A stretch of 16,972 nt of DNA from Deltaproteobacteria bacterium (GTDB taxonomy: Bacteria > Desulfobacterota > Desulfobacteria > Desulfobacterales > C00003060), in the NCBI GenBank assembly GCA_019309245.1, contig JAFDGP010000020.1, forward strand, positions 1 through 16,972, read 5' to 3'. The notes beneath the pieces were generated by a model. The model saw only the letters and a list, made by a program, of their open reading frames with translations. It did not search any database and was not told the DNA's origin. A program made the translations under genes and the position numbers. The first letter of the stretch is position 1; each line of letters opens with the position of its first letter. Positions 1 to 8,395 of the stretch are shown one piece after another.

Positions 1-3000
1 GTGGTGGTCGCTGTCGCCTCTCCTTACATCAAGGTTCGGGTGGCAATCGGCCACCATGTATCCAACAACTGGCGAGAGGCAGTTACCGAAGCCGTCAGTG
101 CTCCGGAAATCGCAGGCTACTTTCGTGGCGATCACACCGGTATCTGGCAAAAATTGACCCAGGAAGGTAAATCTGCATTTGCCATGTTGTTTTCGCCCGG
201 CAATACCAAAGCCGGCAATTCTCACAGCTACGGCATATTGAACAAGCTTAAAGAGATGTCACTCGGCCGGTTGCCTGTTTTCGGCGGTAGCGCTGCCGAC
301 GACTGGCGCATGGAATCCAACTATATTCTCTATGGCACCCACGCCTACCCGGATGCTCTCTTGGTCGCTGTTTTTGAGACCAGCCTTCGCTTTGGGATCG
401 GTCTGGCCCATGGATTTACTCCGGGAACCAGACGTGCCACCGTTACCCGAGCCCGGAACCACGTGGTTCTGGAACTTGATGGCTTGCCCGCCGCAGAGGT
501 GTATGCAAAGATGGTGCAGTGCTCGAGAGCGGAGCTGGAGTCAAAGCACCTGACCCTGACGTGCGGAGGCCCTCTGGGCAGCCCTGGCCCCTATGGTCAG
601 TACAGCGTTAATGTCGCCAGCTACTTCACCGCTGACGGGGGCCTGCGTTTGTGTCAACCCGTCCCCGAGGGTGCCATATTGACCTTGATGGAAGCCGACC
701 CCAATACCCTGGTCACAGCCGGCCGGGAAGCGGCACGCAAGGCCTTGCTGCGCGGCGATATCCAGTCGCCGGCAATGGTGCTGGTGTTTTCCTGCGCCCT
801 GCGACATCGCCTCTTGAAACAACGCACCCAAGAAGAAATCTCTCACATCAAGGAGATGTTCCCGGATGTTCCGGTAGCGGGTTTTTACAGCTTCGGCGAA
901 CAGGGCCTGGCGGACGACAACGTCAACCGCCATAACAACATGGTTACCACCGTTCTCACGCTCGGAAAAGAGCTCTCGTTTGCTGCCAAGGTCTCAGAAG
1001 AAAACAAGAAATTGGTGAAGCGTTTAAACCAGGAGATCTTCGAAAGGCGACGGACGGAAATCATTCTAAAGGCAAGCCAAAAAACATATTGGGATTTATA
1101 CGAAAACGCACCGACAGCCTATTTTTCTGTCAGCGCAGTTGATGGCTCGATTCTTCGGTGCAATGCTGCAGCAGCCAGACTGTCCGGATATGATCGGAAA
1201 ACCCTTATTACGATGAAAATCCAAGACCTTTATGACCCCTCAGACGAAGGGTGGGGCAAGGCACAAGAAATTTTCAAGGCCATGCAGGCAGGCAAGTCCG
1301 TCATGGATGTCGAACTCAAGATGAAACACAAAAACGGGGTCTCATTTTGGATAAGCCTATCGGTTGAACCGATTAGAGACGTCCAAGGAAACGTTGTAGA
1401 AAGCCGTTCGGCGGTGATCGATATTGACAAGCGCAAGCGGGCGGAGCAACGCCTGCAACACGAGCACTCCTTCCGGACCGCCATCATTGAAAAAGCGGCT
1501 GAAGGGCTATGTGTGTGTCACGAAATTGAGACCTATCCTTATGTGCGTTTCACGGTGTGGAACGACCGCATGACTGAGATTACCGGCTACACCATGGAAC
1601 AGATCAACAAGTTGGGATGGTATCAGACTGTGTACCCTGATCCCAAGGATCAACAGGCGGCCAAGACATGTATGGCACGGATGAGAACAGGGGACGACCT
1701 TCGAGCAGAACGCTGGGAAATCACGCGTGCCGACGGAAAAAAACGAATCATGAACATTTCCACATCCGTGCTCGAAACCCACGACGGTTCCATCCATGTC
1801 CTTGCTCTCATGAATGATGTCACGGAACAAGAAGAGGCGCAGGCTGCGCTCCGACAGGGCCGGGCTGTATTGCAAGCATTGCTGGATGCTACCTCGGACG
1901 TGACCGTTCTTCAGGACCGCAGCGGAACGATTCTCGGCTACAATGGGGCATTGCTCGAAAGTCTCGGTCTTGACGATGAACAACTCAACGGCCAATGTAT
2001 CTACGATTTTTTGCCGACCAGCGTCGCACAGGCTCGAAAAACATATGTCGAGCAGGTCTTTTCATCAGGCAAGCCCGTCCACTTTGAAGAAGAAAGAGAG
2101 GCAAGGACTTTACAAACCGCCATCTATCCGATCCTGGACGCTCGCGGCGACGTGACGCAGGCGGCGGTGTTTGTGCGTGATGTGACTGAGCAACGGGCCA
2201 CGGAAAGGCGCATCCGTCAGATGTGCAAACTTGAGGCCCTGGGCACTCTCGCTGGAGGTATCGCCCACGATTTCAACAACTTGCTTATGACCATTCAGGG
2301 CAATGTATCTCTGATGATCACAGATCTGGAGCCGAGTGATCCGCACCATGCGCTGCTGTCGAATGTGGAAGAAAGTGTGCGAAGCGGTGCTCGGCTCACC
2401 AGGCAGCTGCTCGGATATGCCAGAAAGGGACAATATCATGTAGAGCCCGTCGACCTGAATGCCTTGATTAACCAAACCTGCGAAACCTTCGGCAGGGCCA
2501 GAAAGGAGATCCGAATCCACAAAGAACTGGCAAAGGACGTATGGGCCGTTAAAGCCGATCAAGGCCAGATCGAACAGGTGTTGCTTAATCTCTATGTCAA
2601 CGCCGCCGACGCCATGCCGGATGGGGGTGATCTTTACATATGGACTGAAAATATTTCTCATCTGGACATGCAAGATAAGGAGTATACCCCAAAGCCGGGA
2701 AAGTACGTATGCTTGTACGTCGCCGACACGGGCGGGGGCATGGACAGAGGAACTTTGGAGCGCATCTTCGACCCCTTTTTCACCACCAAGAAACTCGGCA
2801 GGGGCACCGGTCTCGGGCTGGCTTCCACGTACGGCATCATCAAGGGACATGGGGGCTATATTGACGTAGATTCCCAAAAAGACACCGGCACGACCTTTAA
2901 CATCTATTTGCCTGCAACAGCACAAAAGCCCGAGCAGCCCCGCAAAGGGCCGCAAGCGGTCCTTGAGGGCCGTGGCGTGATCCTGCTGGTAGACGACGAA

Positions 3001-3351
3001 CCCACGGTTTTGGACGTCGGTGCAAAGCTACTCAACAAACTGGGCTATACGGTGCTGACCGCCTCCAGTGGACGAGATGCGCTAAACCTTTACCAAGAAA
3101 AGGATGACGAAGTGGACCTCATTCTTTTGGATATGGTGATGCCGGACATGGGCGGTGCGGAGACCTTTGACGGCATCAAGAAAATCAATCCTTCCGCCAA
3201 GGTCCTTCTGGCGAGCGGCTACGCCCAGGATGGACGTGCCGGGGAGATCCTGAAACGGGGCTGTAACGGATTTATCCAAAAACCCTTTTCTATTCAGGAG
3301 TTGTCTGAAACGATCAAGGATATCCTGGGGCCCGGATCGGCCAGTCCGTGA
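1..3351 (+). CDS. FIST-domain hybrid sensor histidine kinase (5' end missing)
   Basis: This is a signal-transducing hybrid histidine kinase. The reading frame is open at base 1. The first residues match the middle of a FIST sensory domain (roughly residues 1-320, with the GGSAADDW and ELDG.PA..VY signatures), so about 80-100 residues probably lie upstream and the GTG at base 1 is probably not the start. A short coiled-coil linker (about 330-355) follows, then three PAS-like domains (about 355-475, 480-610 and 615-735). The HisKA domain has the phospho-acceptor His756 in GGIAHDFNN. The HATPase has the N box LLNLYVNAADAM (861-872), DTGGGM (from D909) and GTGLGL (935-940). The C-terminal receiver carries D998/D999, phospho-acceptor Asp1044 and Lys1094. 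No transmembrane segment is seen, so it is probably cytoplasmic. FIST is thought to bind small ligands; the ligand here is unknown. There is no DNA-binding output domain, so a separate partner regulator is likely. Confidence 0.93.
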   Translation: MVVAVASPYIKVRVAIGHHVSNNWREAVTEAVSAPEIAGYFRGDHTGIWQKLTQEGKSAFAMLFSPGNTKAGNSHSYGILNKLKEMSLGRLPVFGGSAADDWRMESNYILYGTHAYPDALLVAVFETSLRFGIGLAHGFTPGTRRATVTRARNHVVLELDGLPAAEVYAKMVQCSRAELESKHLTLTCGGPLGSPGPYGQYSVNVASYFTADGGLRLCQPVPEGAILTLMEADPNTLVTAGREAARKALLRGDIQSPAMVLVFSCALRHRLLKQRTQEEISHIKEMFPDVPVAGFYSFGEQGLADDNVNRHNNMVTTVLTLGKELSFAAKVSEENKKLVKRLNQEIFERRRTEIILKASQKTYWDLYENAPTAYFSVSAVDGSILRCNAAAARLSGYDRKTLITMKIQDLYDPSDEGWGKAQEIFKAMQAGKSVMDVELKMKHKNGVSFWISLSVEPIRDVQGNVVESRSAVIDIDKRKRAEQRLQHEHSFRTAIIEKAAEGLCVCHEIETYPYVRFTVWNDRMTEITGYTMEQINKLGWYQTVYPDPKDQQAAKTCMARMRTGDDLRAERWEITRADGKKRIMNISTSVLETHDGSIHVLALMNDVTEQEEAQAALRQGRAVLQALLDATSDVTVLQDRSGTILGYNGALLESLGLDDEQLNGQCIYDFLPTSVAQARKTYVEQVFSSGKPVHFEEEREARTLQTAIYPILDARGDVTQAAVFVRDVTEQRATERRIRQMCKLEALGTLAGGIAHDFNNLLMTIQGNVSLMITDLEPSDPHHALLSNVEESVRSGARLTRQLLGYARKGQYHVEPVDLNALINQTCETFGRARKEIRIHKELAKDVWAVKADQGQIEQVLLNLYVNAADAMPDGGDLYIWTENISHLDMQDKEYTPKPGKYVCLYVADTGGGMDRGTLERIFDPFFTTKKLGRGTGLGLASTYGIIKGHGGYIDVDSQKDTGTTFNIYLPATAQKPEQPRKGPQAVLEGRGVILLVDDEPTVLDVGAKLLNKLGYTVLTASSGRDALNLYQEKDDEVDLILLDMVMPDMGGAETFDGIKKINPSAKVLLASGYAQDGRAGEILKRGCNGFIQKPFSIQELSETIKDILGPGSASP

Positions 3352-3401
3352 AGGCTTCAACGCCGCCCCTCCTCCATTGTTGACCTTATAATAGCTTGGG
3401 G

Positions 3402-3430
3402 TTGACAATAAACACGCCTCCAAGTATACC
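3402..3430 (+). promoter_or_regulatory. Sigma70-type promoter upstream of the TonB-dependent receptor
   Basis: A perfect -35 hexamer TTGACA (3402-3407) is followed after exactly 17 bases by TATACC (3425-3430), a 4/6 match to TATAAT. It lies 90 bases before the chosen receptor start. The 168-bp gap also contains TTGACC at 3380-3385, but that has no well-placed -10. I see no Fur box and no cobalamin-riboswitch consensus in this short leader. Confidence 0.6.
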
Positions 3431-3519
3431 TCTGCACCAGCCCGCACACGGCAAAGCACAAAACCACCAGAAACGTGGTCGCTTGGGCGCGGGCAATTTC
3501 ACTCGGAGTTGAAACACGC

Positions 3520-5406
3520 ATGAAGGTTTCGGCGCAAGCCCGGCACAGGGCCTGGATGTCTTTTCCCGGAATCCTCGCCGCACTTGTCCTTCCATCACTA
3601 GCCATTGTTGCTGTCGCTGTCAACGTGGCTCGATCCGAAACCGTGTATCCCGTGCTGGATCCGGTGGTGGTCACCGGAACGCGGATACCGCGGCCTCTTT
3701 CCCAAAACGGCCATGCCTTTTACATACTCAGCCGGAAAGACATCGAGAACAGCGGGGCCAACAACGTGTGCGATCTTCTGGAATTCGTCAGCGGCACAGA
3801 TGTACGGCAGCGGGGCGGACATGGAATTCAGGCAGATGTATCCGTTCGCGGCGGCTCCTACGAACAGACCTTGATTCTGATCGACGGAATCCCGATGGCA
3901 GATCCCCAGACCGGCCACCACAACATGGATCTTCCGGTCACCCCGGCAGACATTGAACGCATTGAGGTCCTTAAGGGCCCGGCAGCCCGGGCATACGGAC
4001 ACAATGCTGTGGCGGGAGTCATCAACATCATTACCCGACAAGCGGATACGACACGGACCAGCGCCAATGTCGCGGTCGGCGACTACGGTTATTACCGCAT
4101 CGGTTTGGGTGGTTCCATAGCGGGGCGGTCGGCAGGCTCCAGAATTTCGGTGTCCCGTCGGCGCTCCACCGGGCACCTGTCTGATAAACCAACCGACTTC
4201 GATATCAAGACATTGTTCTACAAAGTACAACTGGCCCAACCCGGCCGGAATTCCGGATTCACCCTGGGCGTTGTGGATAAAGACTTTGGGGCCTATGGAT
4301 TTTATTCGGACGCCTTTCCGGAGCAGCGAGAGGCAACGCGGACGCTTCTGGTCGAAGGACAAATGCAAATCAATGCGGCGAATTGGCGGATCGAACCGCG
4401 CCTTTTCTGGAGACGCCACGCCGATGACTTCAAAATCCAGATCGCGGACCTCTGGAGCGAAAACAACCACCAGAGCGACGTCTACAGCGCTCAGTGCCAC
4501 ACCCGTTGCCAAACCGTTTTGGGAAACGTCGCCCTTGGAGCAAGCCTGACACAAGAGGCCCTGAAGAGCACCAATCTGGGCACACAGCGTCGACATCTAT
4601 CGGAATTCTTTTTTGAACACCGCCCTGCCCCTTTCGGGCGTATCAAGGGTGGTTTCGGCGCCTCAGTCGCTCACGAAAACCAGTGGGGCTGGCGGGTCTG
4701 CCCCGGTGCTGATCTCAACGCTACGGTCTTGGACGGAGTCAACCTTTTCGCCTCTATGGAAAAGGCCTATCGTATCCCGACCTTCACTGAACTATGGTAC
4801 TACACCCCGGCCAACCAAGGCAATCCAGACCTGAAGCCGGAAAAATCCTGGACAACCGAGGTAGGTATGAGATGGAACGGCGAGGGTTTCTCTGCGGATG
4901 TGGCCGCCTTTGTTCGTAGGGAACACGATGTGATCGACTGGAATCGGTCGTCCGGCAGTGATCCGTGGAAAGCCAGAAACATATCTGGCGGCACCACCAG
5001 AGGTATGGAGGCCGATGTCGCCCTGTATCCACAAGCACGCTTTGCTCACGTTCGGCTGAGGAGTGTTCGCTTGTCGTACACCTATCTCGACTCGACCCGA
5101 GATACAGAAGGACGTGAGTCGAAGTACGCGCTGGATCATCTGAGACATCAGCTTATCGGCACCCTGACAACCCATTACAGCGCCTCTTTTAGATCCACCA
5201 TCAAGATGCGTTACGGAAAACGCATGGTTGGAGATTCCTTGTTCGTTGTAGATGCCTCCCTGGCGTTTCACACGTCAAGAGCAGAATTCTTCATAGAAGC
5301 GAACAATGTGTTTGATGAAGCGTATGTAGACGGCGGATTCGCCCCCATGGCCGGCCGCTGGATCATTGGGGGGATCAGGATTGTCTTGGACCCCCTATCG
5401 CCTTGA
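3520..5406 (+). CDS. TonB-dependent outer membrane receptor (BtuB-like)
   Basis: The product is a 628-residue outer-membrane receptor for TonB-energised import of a scarce ligand. It has an N-terminal signal sequence with a hydrophobic core (about residues 13-34, GILAALVLPSLAIVAVAV). A TonB-box-like PVVVTGTR follows, then a plug domain (about 55-165) with RGGSYEQTLILIDGIPM and IERIEVLKGPAARAYG...GVINIITR, and a beta-barrel. The barrel contains EKAYRIPTFTELWY, GNPDLKPEKSWTTEVG and a late NNVFDEAY motif, all typical of the family. ATG 3520 is chosen because the signal peptide begins there and GGAG lies about 11 bases upstream. An in-frame GTG at 3475 would add 15 residues ahead of the signal. 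The FYSDAFPEQREATRT segment recalls BtuB-like receptors, but the ligand (cobalamin or a siderophore) is unproven. No TonB, ExbBD or ABC importer genes lie nearby. Confidence 0.93.
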   Translation: MKVSAQARHRAWMSFPGILAALVLPSLAIVAVAVNVARSETVYPVLDPVVVTGTRIPRPLSQNGHAFYILSRKDIENSGANNVCDLLEFVSGTDVRQRGGHGIQADVSVRGGSYEQTLILIDGIPMADPQTGHHNMDLPVTPADIERIEVLKGPAARAYGHNAVAGVINIITRQADTTRTSANVAVGDYGYYRIGLGGSIAGRSAGSRISVSRRRSTGHLSDKPTDFDIKTLFYKVQLAQPGRNSGFTLGVVDKDFGAYGFYSDAFPEQREATRTLLVEGQMQINAANWRIEPRLFWRRHADDFKIQIADLWSENNHQSDVYSAQCHTRCQTVLGNVALGASLTQEALKSTNLGTQRRHLSEFFFEHRPAPFGRIKGGFGASVAHENQWGWRVCPGADLNATVLDGVNLFASMEKAYRIPTFTELWYYTPANQGNPDLKPEKSWTTEVGMRWNGEGFSADVAAFVRREHDVIDWNRSSGSDPWKARNISGGTTRGMEADVALYPQARFAHVRLRSVRLSYTYLDSTRDTEGRESKYALDHLRHQLIGTLTTHYSASFRSTIKMRYGKRMVGDSLFVVDASLAFHTSRAEFFIEANNVFDEAYVDGGFAPMAGRWIIGGIRIVLDPLSP

Positions 5407-5432
5407 AGGAAGACCACCCAACAGCGGACAGT

Positions 5433-5450
5433 GGGTTGTGCAAAAGTCTC
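5433..5450 (-). repeat. Solo terminal repeat of the GAGA-CTTTGCA family
   Basis: The plus strand reads GGGTTGTGCAAAAGTCTC, whose complement GAGACTTTTGCACAACCC closely matches the ends of the 86-bp element at 12054-12139. The outward end (GTCTC) points right. No partner end is visible to the left, where the receptor gene stops at 5406, so this looks like a solitary or decayed copy. It lies in the 81-bp gap between the two convergent genes. Confidence 0.55.
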
Positions 5451-5487
5451 AAACCGGGGGCAATGCCCTTCAGGGGAAAACGCCCGG

Positions 5488-6057
5488 CTAAGGCAAACAA
5501 ATAAGTTGTAGAAATTGTCTGAGGATACGCGCGGTCGCGCCCCAAATCTCATGGCCCTGATAGGAAACACTGGGGCAGCTGGCCTCGTGCGATGAGGTCT
5601 GCCCGCAAGGATTAGTCAGGGCATTCAGTACATGTATCGGGACAAATATCAACGTATCTATCTCTTTTGAATTCACGCGAAAAGGATATGGATAATTAAT
5701 GACGCCCACATGGGGAGTAATGACGAAACCGGTAGTCAGCGTTCGCACATCGTCAAGCCTGCCCAAAATCTTGACATCTTCGCGGCGCAGTCCGATCTCC
5801 TCGTGACATTCCCGCAAGGCCGTGTCCAGAAGATCCCGGTCTTGAGCGTCTGCCCGGCCTCCTGGAAATGAAATTTCTCCCTTGTGATGCGCCACCTGTT
5901 TGGATCTTCGGGTCAGCAGCACATGGTACTTTCCTTGTTTTTCCAACAGTAAGACCAAAACTGCGGAAGCCGTTGCAGCTGGATCAAGAATTGTCTTATA
6001 CTGCCTTGAAGACAATACTCTCGAGATATGTCTGATCAGGGAACCCTCTATAGCCAT
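5488..6057 (-). CDS. Nudix hydrolase, CoA diphosphatase-like (NudL/PCD1 type)
   Basis: This Nudix enzyme probably splits coenzyme A or acyl-CoA into 3',5'-ADP and phosphopantetheine in the cytoplasm. From ATG 6057 it has 189 residues. The CoA-hydrolase signature LLTRRSKQVAHHKGEISFPGG (split by this family just before the Nudix box) covers about residues 47-67. The Nudix box follows, with ALRECHEEIGL (80-90) holding the metal-binding Glu residues. The spacing from GG to RE (14 residues) equals that of E. coli NudL. The frame could extend to 6108 by alternative codons. ATG 6057 was chosen because the extension (MYLVCLLPLVERND...) is not family-like and would leave only 20 bases to the MltA start; the AAGGA lies about 14 bases upstream, which is rather far. 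It is divergent from the MltA gene, convergent with the receptor, and its promoter is not obvious. Confidence 0.9.
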   Translation of the reverse strand: MAIEGSLIRHISRVLSSRQYKTILDPAATASAVLVLLLEKQGKYHVLLTRRSKQVAHHKGEISFPGGRADAQDRDLLDTALRECHEEIGLRREDVKILGRLDDVRTLTTGFVITPHVGVINYPYPFRVNSKEIDTLIFVPIHVLNALTNPCGQTSSHEASCPSVSYQGHEIWGATARILRQFLQLICLP

Positions 6058-6128
6058 TTCGATGTTGTCATTCCTTTCCACCAATGGTAATAGACACACC
6101 AGATACACGCTTCAGACCATATGATCCC

Positions 6129-7361
6129 ATGAATATAGAAAAAGCCTTTAGGATTGCCAAGGCGCTTTTACTCCTTGGCCCCCTTTTTCTGGCCTGCGGG
6201 TGCAGGCCAGCCATCAGGTTTCCGGTCCAGCCTCCTGCGGCGCTGGTCAAAATCCCTGCCGACCGGCTTCCAACGTTTGAGGATGATATGTCCGCATATT
6301 CTCTAAATACGGCCATCCATGAGAGTCTCAAATTTCTACAACGTCTGCCGGACCAAACGCTCTTCCGGTTTGGTCCGGACGTTTACACCTTGACCGATTT
6401 ACGCGAATCGCTGGTTGCATTTCGTAAGATCCTGGCAAAAGGCCTCACGGGCGAGCCCTTGCAGCACGCGATTGCTACCACTTTTTTTGTCTACAAATCC
6501 GTTGGATTCGACGGTCACGGCACCGTACTCTTTACAGGCTATTACGAACCGGTATTAAGAGCAAGGGCGTCACCTTCCAAAGATTATGCCTATCCGGTGT
6601 ACCGCCGGCCGGACGACTGGGTTGTGATCGATCTTTCCGCATTCGGGCCCGAGTTCGCACGCAAAAGGATCGTCGGCAGGCTGACCGGGCACCGGATTGT
6701 TCCCTATTACACCAGGCGACAGATTGACACACTGGGTAGCCTTTCAAACAAGGGTTACGAGCTCTTTTGGGTTTCAGATCCGATTGCCTTGTTTTTCGTG
6801 CATATTCAGGGATCGGCAAAAGTCATCTTTGAAGACGGCACGATCCGGCATATAGGCTATGATGGCAGCAACGGCAAGCCTTACACGAGTATTGGAAAAT
6901 TGCTCGCTGAAAGAGAAAAGATTCCAAAAAAAGAGGTGTCACTTCAAAACATTCAATCATATTTGAGAGAGCATCCGGAAGAACGTGAAAGTGTGCTCCA
7001 TCATAACGAACGGTATGTGTTTTTCCGTTTTGTACCCGGCGGCCCAGCCGGTGCGCTTGACGTCGCTCTGACCGCCGGGCGCTCCATTGCAACCGATCTC
7101 GATTTGTTTCCCAGGGCCGCCTTGGCCTTCATCCAGAGCTCAAGACCCATAATCAACCATAATGGCGTTGTGGCCCGTTGGAAACCGTTCCGCAGATTCG
7201 TCCTGAACCATGATACAGGCAGTGCAATACGCGGCCCGGGGCGCGTTGATGTCTTTTGGGGCTCAGGAGCGCAAGCAGAAAAAGCGGCGGGAAGCATGAA
7301 GCAAAACGGCAGCCTTTACTTTCTTATTCGTAAGCCTAAAGGCAACCCGTCAGCACCATGA
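6129..7361 (+). CDS. mltA: Membrane-bound lytic murein transglycosylase A
   Basis: This outer-membrane-anchored lytic transglycosylase cleaves the MurNAc-GlcNAc bond of peptidoglycan, leaving 1,6-anhydroMurNAc ends, and acts in wall turnover. It has 410 residues. The N-terminal hydrophobic segment ALLLLGPLFLACGC looks like a lipoprotein signal, though the lipobox (ACG-C or FLA-C) is not canonical. The MltA domain includes the hallmark FTGYYEPVL and a HIQGSAKV segment. The C-terminal 3D domain has DTGSAIRGPGRVDVFWGSG; Asp362 of DTG corresponds to the family's catalytic Asp. Start ATG 6129 places the signal peptide correctly, although no strong ribosome site precedes it. An in-frame ATG at 6084 would add a 15-residue polar extension. 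The divergent Nudix gene starts 71 bases away. Another wall enzyme, PBP1A, lies about 7 kb downstream but is not linked. Confidence 0.95.
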   Translation: MNIEKAFRIAKALLLLGPLFLACGCRPAIRFPVQPPAALVKIPADRLPTFEDDMSAYSLNTAIHESLKFLQRLPDQTLFRFGPDVYTLTDLRESLVAFRKILAKGLTGEPLQHAIATTFFVYKSVGFDGHGTVLFTGYYEPVLRARASPSKDYAYPVYRRPDDWVVIDLSAFGPEFARKRIVGRLTGHRIVPYYTRRQIDTLGSLSNKGYELFWVSDPIALFFVHIQGSAKVIFEDGTIRHIGYDGSNGKPYTSIGKLLAEREKIPKKEVSLQNIQSYLREHPEERESVLHHNERYVFFRFVPGGPAGALDVALTAGRSIATDLDLFPRAALAFIQSSRPIINHNGVVARWKPFRRFVLNHDTGSAIRGPGRVDVFWGSGAQAEKAAGSMKQNGSLYFLIRKPKGNPSAP

Positions 7362-7550
7362 GATTTGTCCTTTCACGGGTCCGGGCTCGCGAATCGATAC
7401 CGGCCATCTTGTGCTATGCGCAATAGCGATTGCATGCCGACATACAGATGCGCAGCTCTGGCTGGAAACAGAATAACCTTTTCAAATACTCTTTGCAGCT
7501 CATCGGGACAGATGATGCATGCATTTAGCAAACAAATCGTACATTGTTGG

Positions 7551-7579
7551 TTGACATTGTGTGAGCAATCTTTTATAAG
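7551..7579 (+). promoter_or_regulatory. Strong sigma70-type promoter for the histone-like gene
   Basis: Perfect TTGACA (7551-7556), a 17-base spacer and TATAAG (7574-7579, 5/6 match). Transcription would begin near 7586, about 200 bases before the histone-like coding sequence. This is one of the best promoter matches in the window, in keeping with an abundant nucleoid protein. Confidence 0.65.
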
Positions 7580-7771
7580 GCAGCCCAGTGAGAGATTTGA
7601 CTGATTGCTCCTTTTGGACCGAACAAAGCAAAGCTACAAGGAGACGAAAAAGCAATCCATTGGACGAGAAATATCACGGGATTTGTTTCAACTTCAAAAA
7701 GCTCTCGGACGTGATGGCTACGCCATATATTGTTAAACCTTGTAACGATCCGGTTTGTTGTAAACCTCAAA

Positions 7772-7780
7772 AAAGGAGGA
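7772..7780 (+). promoter_or_regulatory. Strong ribosome binding site of the histone-like gene
   Basis: AAAGGAGGA is almost fully complementary to the 16S anti-Shine-Dalgarno and sits 7 bases before ATG 7788, fixing that start. Confidence 0.7.
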
Positions 7781-7787
7781 AGCCCTC

Positions 7788-8168
7788 ATGAAGAACTTGA
7801 AAAAGGATTTGCAGGCGGTCAACAAGGAAATCAAGGCGTTGGCCAAGAAAACAGAGAAGCTGGTTGCAGCCGTAGCCAAGATTGAAAAGGCGCAGGCGAC
7901 GGCAAAGAAAAAGGCGAAAGCAAAGGTCTCCAAGAAAGCCGGAGCGAAGAAGACAGCGGGGAAAAAGACAGCAGCGAAGAAAAAAACCGTCGTGACCGCA
8001 ACGGATCAGGTCCTCAATATTGTAAAGCGCTCAAAGAAAGGCATCGCAGTGCCGGCTTTGATGAAAAAGACGGGCTTTAATGAGAAGAAGGTTAGAAACA
8101 TTATATCCAGGGCCTTCAAACAACAGAAGATCAAACGACTCGGAAGGGGTCTTTACGTCGCCGCATAG
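7788..8168 (+). CDS. Histone H1-like Lys/Ala-rich DNA-binding protein
   Basis: A 126-residue, very basic protein that probably binds and compacts DNA. Residues 1-37 form a likely coiled coil (KKDLQAVNKEIKALAKKTEKL). Residues about 38-68 are a Lys/Ala-rich linker with AKK and KKTA repeats like those of eukaryotic H1 tails and bacterial histone H1-like proteins. Residues about 70-126 look like a small winged-helix fold (DQVLNIVKRSKKGIAV..LMKKTGFNEKKVRNIISRAFKQQKIKRLGRGLYVA), so the protein may combine sequence-specific or dimerising and non-specific DNA contacts. AAAAGGAGG lies 8 bases before ATG 7788, an excellent ribosome site suggesting high expression. The gene appears to be transcribed alone. 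The fold is inferred from pattern, and the exact family is uncertain. Confidence 0.85.
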   Translation: MKNLKKDLQAVNKEIKALAKKTEKLVAAVAKIEKAQATAKKKAKAKVSKKAGAKKTAGKKTAAKKKTVVTATDQVLNIVKRSKKGIAVPALMKKTGFNEKKVRNIISRAFKQQKIKRLGRGLYVAA

Positions 8169-8241
8169 AACCTGCGTGGTCAACACACAATCCCGGGCTT
8201 TCCGGTTAGAGTATCAGCTCTGCGGGACCGGAGCGCAATGT

Positions 8242-8395
8242 GAGGCCTTTGAAAAAGGGTGCATTTTGGTCAAGCTCAATAGTGGCGTTTGCCTCGGGCA
8301 AATTAACCGCAGGAATATGTGGTATTTTGAGTCTGCCGCAGGCGGATGAGCTTGGCGCCGAAATTGGGCAAATGCCAAGGTTTTGCAGAGGCCCC
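8242..8395. mobile_element. Degenerate MITE-like element with imperfect inverted ends
   Basis: The left end GAGGCCTTTGAAAAAGGG and the complement of the right end (GGGGCCTCTGCAAAACC) match each other at about 20 of the first 26 positions when one gap is allowed. Both resemble the ends of the 86-bp element at 12054. Internally, CAAGCTCA (8271-8278) pairs perfectly with TGAGCTTG (8347-8354), and TTTGCC-TCG-GGCAAA (8288-8302) forms an inner hairpin. There is no coding capacity for a transposase. I could not identify a clean target duplication, so it is probably old. Confidence 0.45.

Larger units (their letters stand above)
7362..7787. other. 426-bp intergenic region, promoter and leader of the histone-like gene
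   Basis: I see no convincing gene here. The region holds a strong promoter (7551-7579) and then about 200 bases that would form an unusually long 5' leader. A small perfect palindrome ATGGC-TAC-GCCAT lies at 7713-7725. Two related strings, TTGTTAAACCT and TTGTTGTAAACCT, occur just before the ribosome site. A 67-codon frame (GTG 7588 to TGA 7791) spans the leader and is discussed in the findings. A 79-codon frame starting at TTG 7365 has no recognisable features. Confidence 0.5.

Noticed and set aside
2110..2955. 281-codon minus-strand frame opposite the kinase
   Set aside because: It lies opposite intact HisKA and HATPase motifs and has no protein-like features.
3352..3519. Cobalamin riboswitch upstream of the BtuB-like receptor
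   Set aside because: The leader from the promoter is only about 80 bases and I see no B12-box-like conserved core, so there is no room for the usual structure.
3598..4596. 332-codon open frame on the minus strand opposite the receptor
   Set aside because: It is antisense to a clear TonB-receptor coding region and its translation shows no domain or signal. The long opening is a by-product of codon use on the real strand.
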